Assembly (NCBI RefSeq): GCF_030817835.1 | Contig: NZ_JAUSZR010000001.1 | Coordinates: 3,534,001-3,598,000, forward strand | DNA: 64,000 nucleotides | Reading direction: 5' to 3' | DNA from: Pseudarthrobacter sp. W1I19 | Lineage (GTDB): Bacteria; Actinomycetota; Actinomycetes; Actinomycetales; Micrococcaceae | Shown here: positions 35,602-45,749 of the stretch, piece by piece | How the letters are laid out: the number at the start of each line of letters is the position of its first letter | How positions within the stretch are numbered: the stretch's first letter is position 1 | Program-made: the position numbers and the translations under genes | The notes under the pieces: model-generated | The model's database searches: none | What the model was told of the DNA's origin: nothing | Seen by the model: the letters and a program-made list of their open reading frames with translations, nothing else

Positions 35602-36489
35602 TCAAGGAACTGCGGCGGCAGGAACCTGTACAGCGGGCCTGATGATGCGCTGGTCCCCGGTATAGATATTCAGGCTGGTTCCCCGGCTGAAACCGGCCAG
35701 GGTCATGCCGCTTGCTTCCGCGAGTTCCACGGCAAGGCTGGACGGCGCGCTGACGGCTGCCAGCACGGGGATTCCTGCCAGCGCCGCTTTCTGCACCAGC
35801 TCGAAGGAGGCCCGGCCGGACACCTGGAGAACGGTCCCGCGCAGCGGGAGCAGTCCTTCACGCAAAGCCCAGCCCACAACCTTATCCACGGCGTTATGGC
35901 GCCCTACGTCCTCGCGGAGGCACATAAGGTCCGCAGCGCCGTCGTCCGTGATCTTGAACAGACCTGCCGCGTGCACTCCCCCGGTGTCCTCAAAAACCCG
36001 CTGGGATTTCCGCAGCAGCCCCGGCAGCGATGCCAGGAGTCCGGCCTCGAGGTTCAGGGAATCCTCATCCAGGCTGTAGCGCGATGATTTCCGCACGGAC
36101 TCCACCGAATCAGTGCCGCAAATGCCGCAGGAGCTGGACGTGTAGATGTGGCGCCCGATGGAGGGAATGGTGACGTCCGGCCGCAGTTGGACCTCCACCA
36201 CATTGAAGGTCTGCACCCCGTTCTCGTCTTCGCCCGCGCAGAAACGCAGCGACACAAGCTGCTCGGCGCTCCAGATGATGCCCTCCGACACCAGGAACCC
36301 GGCCACCAGGTCAAAATCGTCACCCGGGGTGCGCATGGTCACCGAGAAGGACAACTGGCCCAGCCGGATCTCCAGCGGCTCCTCCACCGCGAGGACATCC
36401 TCGCGGTGCCGTACCGGAAATTCGAGGGCCTTCGGAGAGCCATCGAGGACATATTTGTGCACCTTGCGGCGCTGGGTCACGCGGCCCAT
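35602..36489 (-). CDS. fdhD: Formate dehydrogenase accessory sulfurtransferase FdhD
   Basis: 295 residues. Transfers sulfur from IscS to the molybdenum centre of formate dehydrogenase. The catalytic Cys motif SSSCGICG is at ~120-127, and RMRTPGDDFDLVAGFL and EDVGRHNAVDK are family blocks. ATG 36489 preferred (AGGGG 5 nt upstream) over GTG 36495. Last gene of a minus-strand molybdenum cofactor set (mobA, DUF6457, moeA, fdhD). The formate dehydrogenase itself is not in the window. Confidence 0.93.
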   Translation of the reverse strand: MGRVTQRRKVHKYVLDGSPKALEFPVRHREDVLAVEEPLEIRLGQLSFSVTMRTPGDDFDLVAGFLVSEGIIWSAEQLVSLRFCAGEDENGVQTFNVVEVQLRPDVTIPSIGRHIYTSSSCGICGTDSVESVRKSSRYSLDEDSLNLEAGLLASLPGLLRKSQRVFEDTGGVHAAGLFKITDDGAADLMCLREDVGRHNAVDKVVGWALREGLLPLRGTVLQVSGRASFELVQKAALAGIPVLAAVSAPSSLAVELAEASGMTLAGFSRGTSLNIYTGDQRIIRPAVQVPAAAVP

Positions 36490-36564
36490 GGCCACCCCTG
36501 CCTGTTCATAGGTCCATCATGACAACTGCCGGTGCCGGATGCCAGCGCGCTTGCCCGGCGACGG

Positions 36565-37944
36565 TCAGCCAAGCAGCGCGCTCCAGTCCACGGGGCCACT
36601 GGCCGCCGGCTTGGCAGGGGTCCGTCCGGGCCGCGCAGCATTTCTGGGTTTCGCCTTGGAACCGGGCTCTGCAAGCGCCGGAATGGGCGGTCCCCAGGGC
36701 AGCGCGAAGGCTGGCACCAGTTCGCCGAGCTGGACACCATGCGGCGGCACCACCAGCACACCGTCTGCCGATGCGAGTCCCCGCATCATGCCGGGGCCCG
36801 TATGCTGCGCCGGCGACGCCATTCCGTACAGCAGGCGGAACGGCATCAGGCGGGTACGCCCCGGGTCGGGTTCGATGATGCTCCCACAGGGCACCTCCTG
36901 GATGTCCGGCAGTTTGCCGTGGCCCAGTGCGGCGAGCAGTGGCGCCCCCACGGTGGACAGCGCCATCATCGCGGCGAGGGGATTCCCCGGCAGGCCCAGC
37001 ACAAAGCGCCCGTCCGGCAGCTCCGCGAGGACGGCCGGATGCCCCGGCCGCATGGCTATGCCATCGATGATGAGCCTTCCGCCCAGTTCAGCAACCGCCT
37101 GGCGGAGGTGGTCCGTACCTGACTGTCCGGTCCCTCCCGTGGTGATTACGACGTCGGCCGGCAGGTCCGGTGCGCCCGGCGCCTCCGGGACCACATCTTC
37201 CAGTGCTGCAAGCCACTCCGCGTAAGAGTCGCCAATCCGCTGCTGTTCGCCTGCGATCCCGCCGAGCATGTTCACGACGGCCGGCAGTTGCGGACCGAAG
37301 GTGTCCCGCACCTTGCCGGGAACCGGGACGCCGTGGCCGATCACTTCGGAGCCCGTCAGCAGCAGCCGCACCATGGGCTTGCCCTGGACGGGCAGCTCGT
37401 CATATCCGGCCAAGGCAGCCAGGGCCAGATGCGCGGGGTTAAGCTGCACTCCGGCCTTCACCAGGACGTCTCCCGCCAGCGCCTCTTCCCCGGCTTTCCG
37501 GATGTGCTGGCCGCTGCGCGGCTCACCGGGCCTGGCGCTGCCGCCGGTCAGCAGCACCGGCAGTCCGTCCTCATCCTTGCCCAGCAGTGCACTCTCGCTG
37601 CGAAGTATCGCTTTCCCGCCGGGGGGAATGAGTCCGCCGGTCACAATGGGGCTTGCCTGGTGGGGTGCAAGGCGCGTGCCCGGTTCCACGAGGATCCACG
37701 GCCCCGTCCCGTTGACCGCCCAGCCGTCCATGGCCGACGACGCGTAGTGCGGCATGTCCTGCAGTGCCACGATATCCCGGTCCAACGTGCGGCCCAGGGC
37801 CAGGTGCAATGGCACGGGTCCGGCTGGAATTGGAGTTGCCGCCTCGAAGGCAGCCTGCCGCGCCTCATCCCAGGTATGGGCCAGGTGCCGCGTCTCCTCC
37901 GGCTGGTCTGCTGAACTCCGTTCTTCCCCGGGTTCTTCAGTCAT
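36565..37944 (-). CDS. moeA: Molybdopterin molybdotransferase MoeA
   Basis: 459 residues. Inserts molybdate into adenylated molybdopterin. N-terminal MoeA domain with SAMDGWAV; central MogA-like domain with VVITTGGTGQSGTDHL, GRLIIDGIAMRPGHP and VLGLPGNPLAAMMAL; C-terminal domain IV. There is a ~30-residue Pro/Ala/Lys tail after the usual end. Overlaps the DUF6457 gene by 4 bp (ATGA). Confidence 0.94.
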   Translation of the reverse strand: MTEEPGEERSSADQPEETRHLAHTWDEARQAAFEAATPIPAGPVPLHLALGRTLDRDIVALQDMPHYASSAMDGWAVNGTGPWILVEPGTRLAPHQASPIVTGGLIPPGGKAILRSESALLGKDEDGLPVLLTGGSARPGEPRSGQHIRKAGEEALAGDVLVKAGVQLNPAHLALAALAGYDELPVQGKPMVRLLLTGSEVIGHGVPVPGKVRDTFGPQLPAVVNMLGGIAGEQQRIGDSYAEWLAALEDVVPEAPGAPDLPADVVITTGGTGQSGTDHLRQAVAELGGRLIIDGIAMRPGHPAVLAELPDGRFVLGLPGNPLAAMMALSTVGAPLLAALGHGKLPDIQEVPCGSIIEPDPGRTRLMPFRLLYGMASPAQHTGPGMMRGLASADGVLVVPPHGVQLGELVPAFALPWGPPIPALAEPGSKAKPRNAARPGRTPAKPAASGPVDWSALLG

Positions 37945-38234
37945 TCGCCAGAAGCCCCGGCGGCTTCAGCGTCGTAATCGGCAGCCAGTGAACGTGCAAC
38001 GGCCAAGGCGTCCTCCATGGACGAAGCCTCGGTGCCTTGCCCGGAGCCCGAGGCAAGGCCGGCTGCGTAGCCGGCTATGAAGGTGGTCAGGGGCGCCGCC
38101 GGCCGCACAACGGAGTGCGCAGCAACGCCCGCGAGGGCAAGGATGGCATTAACGTCCACCTGGACGTCCTCAAGCTCATAGGCCTGGAGGAGGGACCTGC
38201 ACCATTCCTCCAGTGTTTCATCCTGGCTTTTCAC
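37941..38234 (-). CDS. DUF6457 protein
   Basis: 97 residues, all-helical, acidic. The family is small, actinobacterial and found beside mobA/moeA; function unknown. Visible pattern: LEEWCRSLLQAYELEDVQVDVNAIL, GVAAHSVVRPAAPLTTFIAGYAAG. It overlaps mobA by 17 bp and moeA by 4 bp, so it is made together with them and probably assists cofactor assembly (inference). Confidence 0.85.
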   Translation of the reverse strand: MKSQDETLEEWCRSLLQAYELEDVQVDVNAILALAGVAAHSVVRPAAPLTTFIAGYAAGLASGSGQGTEASSMEDALAVARSLAADYDAEAAGASGE

Positions 38235-38898
38235 TCTTTGCCTCCCAATTCAACTGCTGCCGCGCCGGTCCTGGCGCACGTCCGGCTGCCCCGGCGTCAA
38301 CTCCTAATGCGGCGGCATCATCCCAGGTATCCACATCATCTGTGGTTCCGGCGGGGACGGTGACAAGCTGCACGTCCAGACTAGCAAGGAGGGACCGCAT
38401 GGAACCGTTGATTAAGCCGTCCCGAGCAGCCAGCGCCTGCGCCGATCTTTTTAACCCGGCCGTGCGGTAAAAACCCAGCAGCATTTGGGCAGTTCCGTCT
38501 TCGGAACAGGCCATCACTCCGTCCCCGGCATCAGCCAAGGAAACAAGGCATTGCGCCAAAGTTTCCACCGCGCCCGAGGCCCTGGGCATATCGCAGGCCA
38601 GCACCAGGGTGAATTCGCGCCCGCCGCCGGCGCGGCCCAGCGCTTCCAGCCCGGCGGCGACTGCCGCAGCCGGTCCTGCGAACTCGGGCTGCTCGCGGCA
38701 GGCGACCACCCCTGCAGGCAACGGACCGGAATCCGGACCCACCACAGCAATGAGGGACGCCGGGGAGCAGGCAGCAAGCGAATGCTGCAGCAGCGTGGCG
38801 CCCTCAAAGACGAGCCCCTGCTTGGGTACCCCACCCAGGCGGGAGGAACGGCCGCCCGCAAGGATCAGGGCGTCGAAGGCCAGTCTGTCTGATTCCAC
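38218..38898 (-). CDS. mobA: Molybdenum cofactor guanylyltransferase MobA
   Basis: 226 residues. Adds GMP to molybdenum cofactor. NTP-transferase N-terminus DALILAGGRSSRLGGVPKQ (the LAGGxSxRxG loop), with the metal Asp in LACDMP near 105. The C-terminal ~20 residues are a low-complexity extension running into the overlapping DUF6457 gene. First gene of the operon. Confidence 0.88.
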   Translation of the reverse strand: MESDRLAFDALILAGGRSSRLGGVPKQGLVFEGATLLQHSLAACSPASLIAVVGPDSGPLPAGVVACREQPEFAGPAAAVAAGLEALGRAGGGREFTLVLACDMPRASGAVETLAQCLVSLADAGDGVMACSEDGTAQMLLGFYRTAGLKRSAQALAARDGLINGSMRSLLASLDVQLVTVPAGTTDDVDTWDDAAALGVDAGAAGRAPGPARQQLNWEAKSEKPG

Positions 38899-38947
38899 TC
38901 CACCAGCTTAATCCGGAGCGGGCCCAGGCCAGACCAGGCAGGCTATG

Positions 38948-39448
38948 TCAGGCAGCGCGCTCCGGAAGCAGGAACGGATCCCAGGCAGGAGTGGGCTTCT
39001 CCAGTTCCTTGATCTGCCAAATGGTGCCGTGCGGAGGCTCGGGCACGAACCGCAGCTTCCAGCCCATCTCCGCCGGGGTGTGATCGCCCTTAACGTTGTT
39101 GCACCGCAGGCATGCCGCCACGAGGTTCTCCCACGAATCCGCACCGCCGCGGGACTTGGGATGGACATGGTCGATAGTGTGCGCAGCTTTTCCGCAATAG
39201 GCGCATTTGTGCCCGTCGCGCCGGAGCACCCCGCGTCTGCTCACCGCCGTGGATTGGTTGTATCTGGGGCGGATGTAGCGGTTCAGGAGAATCACGGACG
39301 GGCGGCCCAGGATCTCCTGGGGACCCACCACAGGATCGTCCCCTTCGGCCACAACGCTCGCCTTGTTCGTCAGCACAAGCACCAGCGCCCGGCGGAAAGA
39401 AATAACCGCCAGCGGTTCATATCCAGCATTCAGAACGAGAGTGCGCAT
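38948..39448 (-). CDS. HNH endonuclease family protein
   Basis: 166 residues. The HNH fold has a zinc-ribbon Cys pair CAYCGKAA, HTIDHVHPKSRGG with the catalytic His, then LVAACLRCNNVKGDHTP (Asn/second Cys pair/His). This form (MRTLVLNAGYEPLAV start) is a conserved single-copy actinobacterial protein of unknown biological role, not a restriction enzyme with a partner. No methylase nearby. Confidence 0.92.
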   Translation of the reverse strand: MRTLVLNAGYEPLAVISFRRALVLVLTNKASVVAEGDDPVVGPQEILGRPSVILLNRYIRPRYNQSTAVSRRGVLRRDGHKCAYCGKAAHTIDHVHPKSRGGADSWENLVAACLRCNNVKGDHTPAEMGWKLRFVPEPPHGTIWQIKELEKPTPAWDPFLLPERAA

Positions 39449-39626
39449 GCACGTACCTCTTCACGGCCGCACCCGTCAGGGGCACGAGGGCCGGCTGCCC
39501 TCGGCATGTCCGGGCTATGGATCGACACCACAAGAGTAAACAAAGAAGTGCGCTATCGGCTAATTCCGGTGAAGGGACAGGCCGTGTCCGCTCGCGACGG
39601 CTGCCGCGACCTGCCTGCTTAAACAA

Positions 39627-39660
39627 ACACAGCCCCTGCCTTCCAAGGCAGGGGCTGTGT
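39627..39660 (-). terminator. Intrinsic terminator of the NlpC/P60 gene
   Basis: ACACAGCCCCTGCCTT (39627-39642) pairs perfectly with 39645-39660, with a 2-nt gap (effectively a small loop). On the minus strand it is followed by TTTGTTTAA. It lies 37 bp after the peptidase stop. Confidence 0.8.
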
Positions 39661-39696
39661 TCGATGCTGATGCGTCCGATCAAACGGACCGGGTTG

Positions 39697-40467
39697 TCAG
39701 TTGACGCGGATGAAGACCGGGCCGGAACCAACGTTTGCGCTGAAAACAACGGTCTGGTTGCCGTTGTAGCCGCCGTGTACCGCCTGGCCGTTTCCGGCGT
39801 AGACAGCGATGTGGGCCATGCCGGCGCCGCCATCGGCGTAGTAGATCAGGTCGCCCGGCTGAGCTTCAGCGGCGCTCACGGTGCGCCCCAGGGAGAGGTA
39901 ACCCGCGGGCCAGTCGTGGAAGTTGATTCCGACGGCGGCCAGGGAGTTGGTGACCAGCATGGTGCAGTCCTGCATCACACCAAGCTGGGCGTAGGCGGCG
40001 GAAAGGATGGCTGCACCCTTGCCGCTTGCCGAAGCCTGGGCTGCGGGAGCCGCGGCAGGAGCCGAGGCGGTCACCTTGGCGGCAAGAGCCGGCTTGGCGG
40101 CCGGGGCCGCCGGGGCGGCTGCTTCCTGGACCTCAACCTCAGGTTCCGGAGCTTCCACCACAGGAGCCGGAGTGGTGGTCACCGCGGGCTTCTCGAAGGA
40201 AATGGCGATGGTGGACTCAGCCGAAATCGGAGCCTCAACCGTTGATTCAACTTCCAGGTTGGAAGCCGGAGCGGAGTCACGCTGGACGTTGGCGTCTGCA
40301 GCGTTGGCTGCCAGGCCGCTGGTCAGGACCAGTCCGGAAGCAGCAGCGATCACTGCAGCCTGGCGGCCGACGCCGCCTGCGTTGTCGCCGACAGCCTTGG
40401 CAATGATGGCGAGCGAATTGGTTTTGGTGACCTCGGCGCGATGCCGTGCGGTTGCACGAGTAGTCAT
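39697..40467 (-). CDS. Secreted NlpC/P60 (C40) peptidoglycan endopeptidase, divergent
   Basis: 256 residues. Basic N-terminus (MTTRATARHRAEVTKTN), a hydrophobic signal segment (~38-58, ending ANAADA), a Pro/Ala-rich linker (~95-155), and the C-terminal NlpC/P60 domain. The catalytic Cys lies in MQDCTMLV, His in GMAHIAVYAGN and the third polar residue in AVHGG. The usual DCSG is DCTM here. Cleaves peptide stems in the wall. Its leader lacks the riboswitch seen upstream of its paralogue, so it may be read from that transcript. Confidence 0.85.
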   Translation of the reverse strand: MTTRATARHRAEVTKTNSLAIIAKAVGDNAGGVGRQAAVIAAASGLVLTSGLAANAADANVQRDSAPASNLEVESTVEAPISAESTIAISFEKPAVTTTPAPVVEAPEPEVEVQEAAAPAAPAAKPALAAKVTASAPAAAPAAQASASGKGAAILSAAYAQLGVMQDCTMLVTNSLAAVGINFHDWPAGYLSLGRTVSAAEAQPGDLIYYADGGAGMAHIAVYAGNGQAVHGGYNGNQTVVFSANVGSGPVFIRVN

Positions 40468-40627
40468 CAGTTCTCTCTTTCGTATTCCCCCGTCGCCTTG
40501 TAGGCAGACAGGGGGTTTGGACGTGCCGGCATCTTGGGGGTACGCCGGCACGCCCCGAACGGGGATGTGTGATTTAGCGAAAAGCTTGGGGGCAAAGAAA
40601 AAGCCCTTGGACCCGGAGGTCGAAGAA

Positions 40628-41368
40628 CTAGTTCATTGTGAAGAACGCGGAGGAGCCGGTGGCGGCTACCGCGTGCAGCAGCGTTCCCTGGGAGGGGTTC
40701 AGTGCGCTGATCATCATGCCGTTGCCAACGTAGATGCCAACGTGGGCGCCGCCGTTCTGCATAACGAGGTCACCGGGCTGCGGAGTGGAAGTCGGCTTCA
40801 TGGCAGTCCACGCGTTGATGCGGGGGATGCTGATGCCGGCCTGGGCATAAACCCACTGCGTGAAGCCCGAGCAGTCCCAGCCCGTGACGGGGCTGGTGCC
40901 GCCCCATACGTACGAGTGGCCGATTCCGGTGTAGGCGATTGCAGCGATGCCCGAGGTGGAAGCAGAAGAGACAGTCTCGGCCAGCTTCTCAGTAGCGGAG
41001 GCAGCAGTACCGGTGGCAGCGTTTCCATTGGCGGAGGCGGTGGACTGGGTGCGTACGGTCTGCACCTTGGGAGCGGCTGTGGTCTTGACCACCGGGCGCT
41101 CGAAGGAAACGGTGGCCGTGGGGGCCGCAGTAACTGCAAGCGCGCTCTGGGCTGACCCGGACTCGGTGGAGGCGGAAACACCAGCGGTGTTGTCCGCGGC
41201 AGTGGCCGGCAGGCCCATGCTCAGGATCAGGCCGGAGGCAGCTGCGATGACTGCAGCCTGGCGACCAACTGTCCCGGCATTGGCACTAACGGCCTTGGAC
41301 ACAGTGTCCAGGGGGTTGGTACGAACCGTTTGCGCACGGTGGCGCGCAGAATTATGGCGTGAAGACAC
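40628..41368 (-). CDS. Secreted NlpC/P60 (C40) peptidoglycan endopeptidase
   Basis: 246 residues from GTG 41368 (GAGAGG 8 nt upstream). Basic N-terminus, signal segment GRQAAVIAAASGLILSMGLPATAADN, Ala/Thr-rich linker, then NlpC/P60 with GHSYVWGGTSPVTGWDCSGFTQWVY (catalytic Cys), GAHVGIYVGN (His). A paralogue of the next gene: both share RQAAVIAAASGL and SFE(K/R)P. Transcribed behind a c-di-AMP riboswitch. Confidence 0.92.
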   Translation of the reverse strand: MSSRHNSARHRAQTVRTNPLDTVSKAVSANAGTVGRQAAVIAAASGLILSMGLPATAADNTAGVSASTESGSAQSALAVTAAPTATVSFERPVVKTTAAPKVQTVRTQSTASANGNAATGTAASATEKLAETVSSASTSGIAAIAYTGIGHSYVWGGTSPVTGWDCSGFTQWVYAQAGISIPRINAWTAMKPTSTPQPGDLVMQNGGAHVGIYVGNGMMISALNPSQGTLLHAVAATGSSAFFTMN

Positions 41369-41380
41369 GAAGGTAGCCTC

Positions 41381-41560
41381 TCCCAATGCCTGCGAGGTGA
41401 GCTGTCGGATTCGGATGGGAGTCACCCGGCCGCGCTGCTTCCAAGGAAGCTTTGCGACTTAACCCCAAGGTCTTTCCATGGAAAGGCCAAAATTGGTTCC
41501 CCCGCCCCTGCCAGACGATGTCATGCGAACGGACCTTGAGCGGTGGCAGAGCTAGGCAAT
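41381..41560 (-). promoter_or_regulatory. c-di-AMP riboswitch (ydaO-yuaA type), copy 1
   Basis: The conserved blocks occur in order on the minus strand: GGGGGAACCA (41503-41494), TTGGGGTTAAG (41468-41458), ACTCCCATCCGAATCCGACAG (to ~41403, quoted in part: CCGACAGCT), CACCTCGCAGG (to 41389). It directly precedes the GTG of an NlpC/P60 gene. In actinobacteria this class senses c-di-AMP and controls wall hydrolases. Confidence 0.9.
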
Positions 41561-41570
41561 CCGCACAAGA

Positions 41571-41595
41571 GCGTCAACTTCGGAAAAGTTGACGC
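41571..41595. terminator. Hairpin between M23 gene and riboswitch 1
   Basis: GCGTCAACTT (41571-41580) and AAGTTGACGC (41586-41595), 10-bp perfect stem. It lies between the M23 stop and the next riboswitch, consistent with termination of the M23 transcript. A 17-bp palindrome, CTGAATGTCACATTCAG (41621-41637), lies just before it. Confidence 0.5.
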
Positions 41596-41680
41596 GAGTT
41601 AGACGGTACAGCAGTTTTGACTGAATGTCACATTCAGGTCACGGCAAGTCAAGACCATCTGATAGTTCACCGTCACTTGA

Positions 41681-42508
41681 CTAGAGCCAGCCAGTGGGAT
41701 CAACCACTTCGCCATTGACCTGGACTTCGAAGTGAAGGTGGCAGCCTGTGGAGGCTCCCGTAGTGCCGCTGAGCGCGATGGCTTCCCCGCGCGATACGGT
41801 CTGCCCTTCCTTCACGCTGAAGGACGACAGGTGGTTGTAGGTGGTTTCCAGGCCGTTGCCATGGTCGATCACAACGCGGTTCCCGCCACCGAACTGGTGC
41901 CAGCCCACAAAGGTCACGGTTCCGGTGGCGGCGGCCATGACGGAGGTGCCGCATTGCGCCACATAGTCCTGTCCGCGGTGGAAGTCGCCGTTGCCGCCGG
42001 TGATGGGGCTCACGCGGTAGCCAAAGGGCGAGGCGGTGGTCATCACGGCGAGCGGAGCGCCGAGGCTGCCGGTCGAGGCTGCGCGGCTGATGGCGCCCGC
42101 CGACTGGGCACTGAGCAGCTGCTTCAGCTTGCCGTCCGGATCAGCCTGGGTAACCACGGCGGAGCGGCTGAAGTCGATCTGGGCGCCCGCTTCCGCTGAG
42201 ATTTGCGGCTGGGGCGCCACGGCAGAGGCGGCAACAGGCGTGGCGCCCGAAGCATCGTTGGCCATAACGGGACTGGTGGCCGGAACCGTGACAGTGAGGA
42301 CCAGGCCGGTGGCGGCAAGGGCAACGCCGGCCTTTTGGCCGATCCCGCTGGCGGACGCGAACTCGGTGATCTGGCGGAGGGGACCCCGACGGCGGCGCGC
42401 ATCACGGTGGAGATCGCGGGGGCGCTCCGAGGTGATGACTTCGACAACACGCGGTGTCGAAGCAGGGCCCGCCGCGCGGCGGCGTCCCCTGGAATTCTGC
42501 ATGGTCAA
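41681..42508 (-). CDS. Secreted M23-family metallopeptidase
   Basis: 275 residues from TTG 42508. Basic N-terminus with RRRRGP, a signal/TM segment (~58-80), a linker, and a C-terminal peptidase M23 (LytM) domain. Zn ligands are in HRGQDYVA (H, D), and catalytic/Zn His in GCHLHFEV; TYNHLSS also fits. Peptidoglycan endopeptidase. TTG is chosen because GAGAGG-N9-TTG matches the leader layout of the NlpC/P60 gene at 41368. Transcribed behind riboswitch copy 2. Confidence 0.92.
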   Translation of the reverse strand: MTMQNSRGRRRAAGPASTPRVVEVITSERPRDLHRDARRRRGPLRQITEFASASGIGQKAGVALAATGLVLTVTVPATSPVMANDASGATPVAASAVAPQPQISAEAGAQIDFSRSAVVTQADPDGKLKQLLSAQSAGAISRAASTGSLGAPLAVMTTASPFGYRVSPITGGNGDFHRGQDYVAQCGTSVMAAATGTVTFVGWHQFGGGNRVVIDHGNGLETTYNHLSSFSVKEGQTVSRGEAIALSGTTGASTGCHLHFEVQVNGEVVDPTGWL

Positions 42509-42524
42509 GAAGGGTTCCTCTCTG

Positions 42525-42745
42525 GAAAGCCTGCGAAGTTAGCTGTCGGATTCGGGTCAGAGAGTTCAAAGACCCGGTCCGCCGTAAGCAAGCTTCGGCA
42601 CAGAGATATCCCGGTAGGGATCCTTCACTGGAAGAGGCTTGCTGCTGACGGACTTCACCCCAAGGCAGTCCCCCGCTGCCGCTTGTGGTTCCCCCGCCTC
42701 TGCCAGTTACGACTCGTGCTCCTGATCCGCTGGCAGAGCTCGGCT
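42525..42745 (-). promoter_or_regulatory. c-di-AMP riboswitch (ydaO-yuaA type), copy 2
   Basis: Minus strand: GGGGGAACCA (42695-42686), CCTTGGGGTGAAG (near 42664-42653), ACCCGAATCCGACAGCTAAC (to ~42538), TTCGCAGGC (to ~42529). A long variable arm lies in the middle (42565-42650). Upstream CTCTGCCAG and CTGGCAGAG form a closing helix (42700-42735). Ends next to the M23 ribosome-binding site. Confidence 0.9.
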
Positions 42746-42858
42746 CCAGATCAGGTAACGCTTTAATATCAACGTTTGGTTCAACTATAGGGGCTTAAGG
42801 CCCTTAGTAACAATTCCGTTATCTTTGGGTATATGCCCTGTGATGGGGTAGTCAGCCC

Positions 42859-43566
42859 CTAAGCTGCAGGCTGGCGGATGGCGACAAACACGTGCGCGGC
42901 CACCTCGGGCGGCAGTTCCAGCGCCCCTTCAATGCCCGGAACCCGTACCGAAATGTAATCGCCCACCCGCTCCAGAGTCACGGTGGCGCCCGGACGGATA
43001 CCGCCTTCATCGAGCTGGGACAGCAGTTCCGGTTCCACCTGGATGGGCTCTGCAAGCCGGCTCACGGTCACCTCTGATGCCGGACCATAGGACTTCATCG
43101 CATCCAGGAGGCTGATGGCGCCGTCGGCAAAACCCAGGGACGGCGCGCCACCCAGGGCTGCCAGGCCGGGAATCGGATTTCCGTAGGGTGATTCGGTGGG
43201 GTGGTTGAGCAGCTCATAGATGCGCCGCTCCACCCGTTCGCTCATCACATGCTCCCAGCGGCAGGCTTCGTCATGGACGTAGGCCCAGTCCAGGCCGATC
43301 ACATCGGCGAGCAGGCGCTCGGCGAGGCGGTGCTTGCGCATAACCTCCGTTGCACGCTTGCGGCCCGTTTCAGTGAGTTCCAGATGCCGGTCTCCAGAGA
43401 CAATCACCAGCCCGTCCCGCTCCATCCTGCCGATGGTCTGGGAGACGGTGGGCCCGGAGTGGCGGAGCCGTTCGGCGATGCGCGCACGAAGAGCAACGAT
43501 GTTCTCTTCCTCAAGCTCCAATATGGTCCGAAGGTACATCTCCGTAGTGTCGATCAGATCCGTCAT
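42859..43566 (-). CDS. DtxR-family metal-dependent regulator
   Basis: 235 residues. N-terminal HTH (TTEMYLRTILELEEENIVALRARIAERL, SGPTVSQTIGRMERDGLV), metal-binding/dimerisation region (HRLAERLLADVIGL, HDEACRWEHVMS with His/Glu/Cys ligands) and a C-terminal SH3-like FeoA domain. Length and the ACRWEH motif fit the DtxR/IdeR iron type rather than short MntR. A plausible target in the window is the iron-box-like site at 61625. Alone between riboswitch 2 and serC. Confidence 0.92.
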   Translation of the reverse strand: MTDLIDTTEMYLRTILELEEENIVALRARIAERLRHSGPTVSQTIGRMERDGLVIVSGDRHLELTETGRKRATEVMRKHRLAERLLADVIGLDWAYVHDEACRWEHVMSERVERRIYELLNHPTESPYGNPIPGLAALGGAPSLGFADGAISLLDAMKSYGPASEVTVSRLAEPIQVEPELLSQLDEGGIRPGATVTLERVGDYISVRVPGIEGALELPPEVAAHVFVAIRQPAA

Positions 43567-44976
<1,410 letters not shown>

Positions 44977-44996
44977 CCAGGACGCTTTAACGTACG

Positions 44997-45031
44997 ACGG
45001 CGCCGCCCGGGTTCACCCCGGACGGCGCCGT
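44997..45031 (+). terminator. Intrinsic terminator after serC
   Basis: ACGGCGCCG (44997-45005) with CGGCGCCGT (45023-45031), inner GC pairs, loop around 45012-45016, then TTCGTTT. It also serves the convergent DUF3027 gene, which ends at 45042. Confidence 0.75.
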
Positions 45032-45041
45032 TCGTTTGTGG

Positions 45042-45743
45042 TCAGGAAGTCCTTGCTTCGTCGCCGCGCTGCCCGCCGTCGTCGTCAGGCTCCCCGTCCC
45101 CGGACTCCTGGTCCTGGTCCTGGTCCTGCAAAGAGTCCTGGTCCTGCAAAGGTTGTGGGCCCTGTTCCTGTTCCCCTGCGGCCGGCTCAGCCGCTGCATC
45201 CTCCGCCGCAGCTGGTTCCGCCGAAGCTGGCTCCTGGACGCCAGGCTCAACCTCAGCAGTCTCCTGTTCCGGTTCCTGCTCATCTTCGGGCCGGACCCGC
45301 TCCGCCCACGGAACCCATTCCGGGGCAAGGATGGAGTCCTCGGAAGGCAGCAGGCCCAACTCGTTGACCGTGACCACCTTTGAGCGTGAGTTCCGGGTCA
45401 GGACCGCGAACCATTGCCAGCCACCGTAGCCCGGCAGCCGGGACTCAAAAAGATGCGTCACCAGGCGGTCACCTTCGCTCTTGGCTGCCAGGTGCCGCCC
45501 AATATCCTTTGCTGCCGTAATGCCTTCAATTGCAGTCCGGGCAGTGTCCACGGCTGCGGCAAGGAAGGCGTCGGGCTTGCCGGTCCGCCATACCGGCACA
45601 CCTGCACGCGGCTTGGCGCTCCGCACCGGCGCAGGCGCGGAGGCCCGTGACTCGGCGACGGCCGTAACAGGGTGCTCCGGTTCCCGGGACACCAACTCCT
45701 GCGACTCAACTGCCGGCTGCGGCTGATCAGCTTCCGAACTCAT
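45042..45743 (-). CDS. DUF3027 protein
   Basis: 233 residues. The conserved core is at ~55-150 (AVDTARTAIEG, GDRLVTHLFESRLPGYGGWQWFAVLTR, ILAPEWVPWAERV). The core is flanked by a Pro/Ala/Glu N-terminus and an acidic, Gln/Asp-rich C-terminal tail with LQDQD repeats. Actinobacterial family of unknown function, often beside a csp-like gene as here (7 bp apart). The tail repeats at DNA level too (near 45105-45150), so its length may vary between strains. Confidence 0.85.
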   Translation of the reverse strand: MSSEADQPQPAVESQELVSREPEHPVTAVAESRASAPAPVRSAKPRAGVPVWRTGKPDAFLAAAVDTARTAIEGITAAKDIGRHLAAKSEGDRLVTHLFESRLPGYGGWQWFAVLTRNSRSKVVTVNELGLLPSEDSILAPEWVPWAERVRPEDEQEPEQETAEVEPGVQEPASAEPAAAEDAAAEPAAGEQEQGPQPLQDQDSLQDQDQDQESGDGEPDDDGGQRGDEARTS

Positions 45744-45749
45744 CAGGGC

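Noticed and set aside
40523..40551. Riboswitch upstream of the second NlpC/P60 gene
   Set aside because: Only a simple GTGCCGGC/GCCGGCAC stem is present; none of the c-di-AMP riboswitch blocks occur there.
45105..45150. CTGGTCCTG-type tandem repeat as a regulatory element
   Set aside because: It lies in frame inside the DUF3027 tail and simply encodes the LQDQD repeats.
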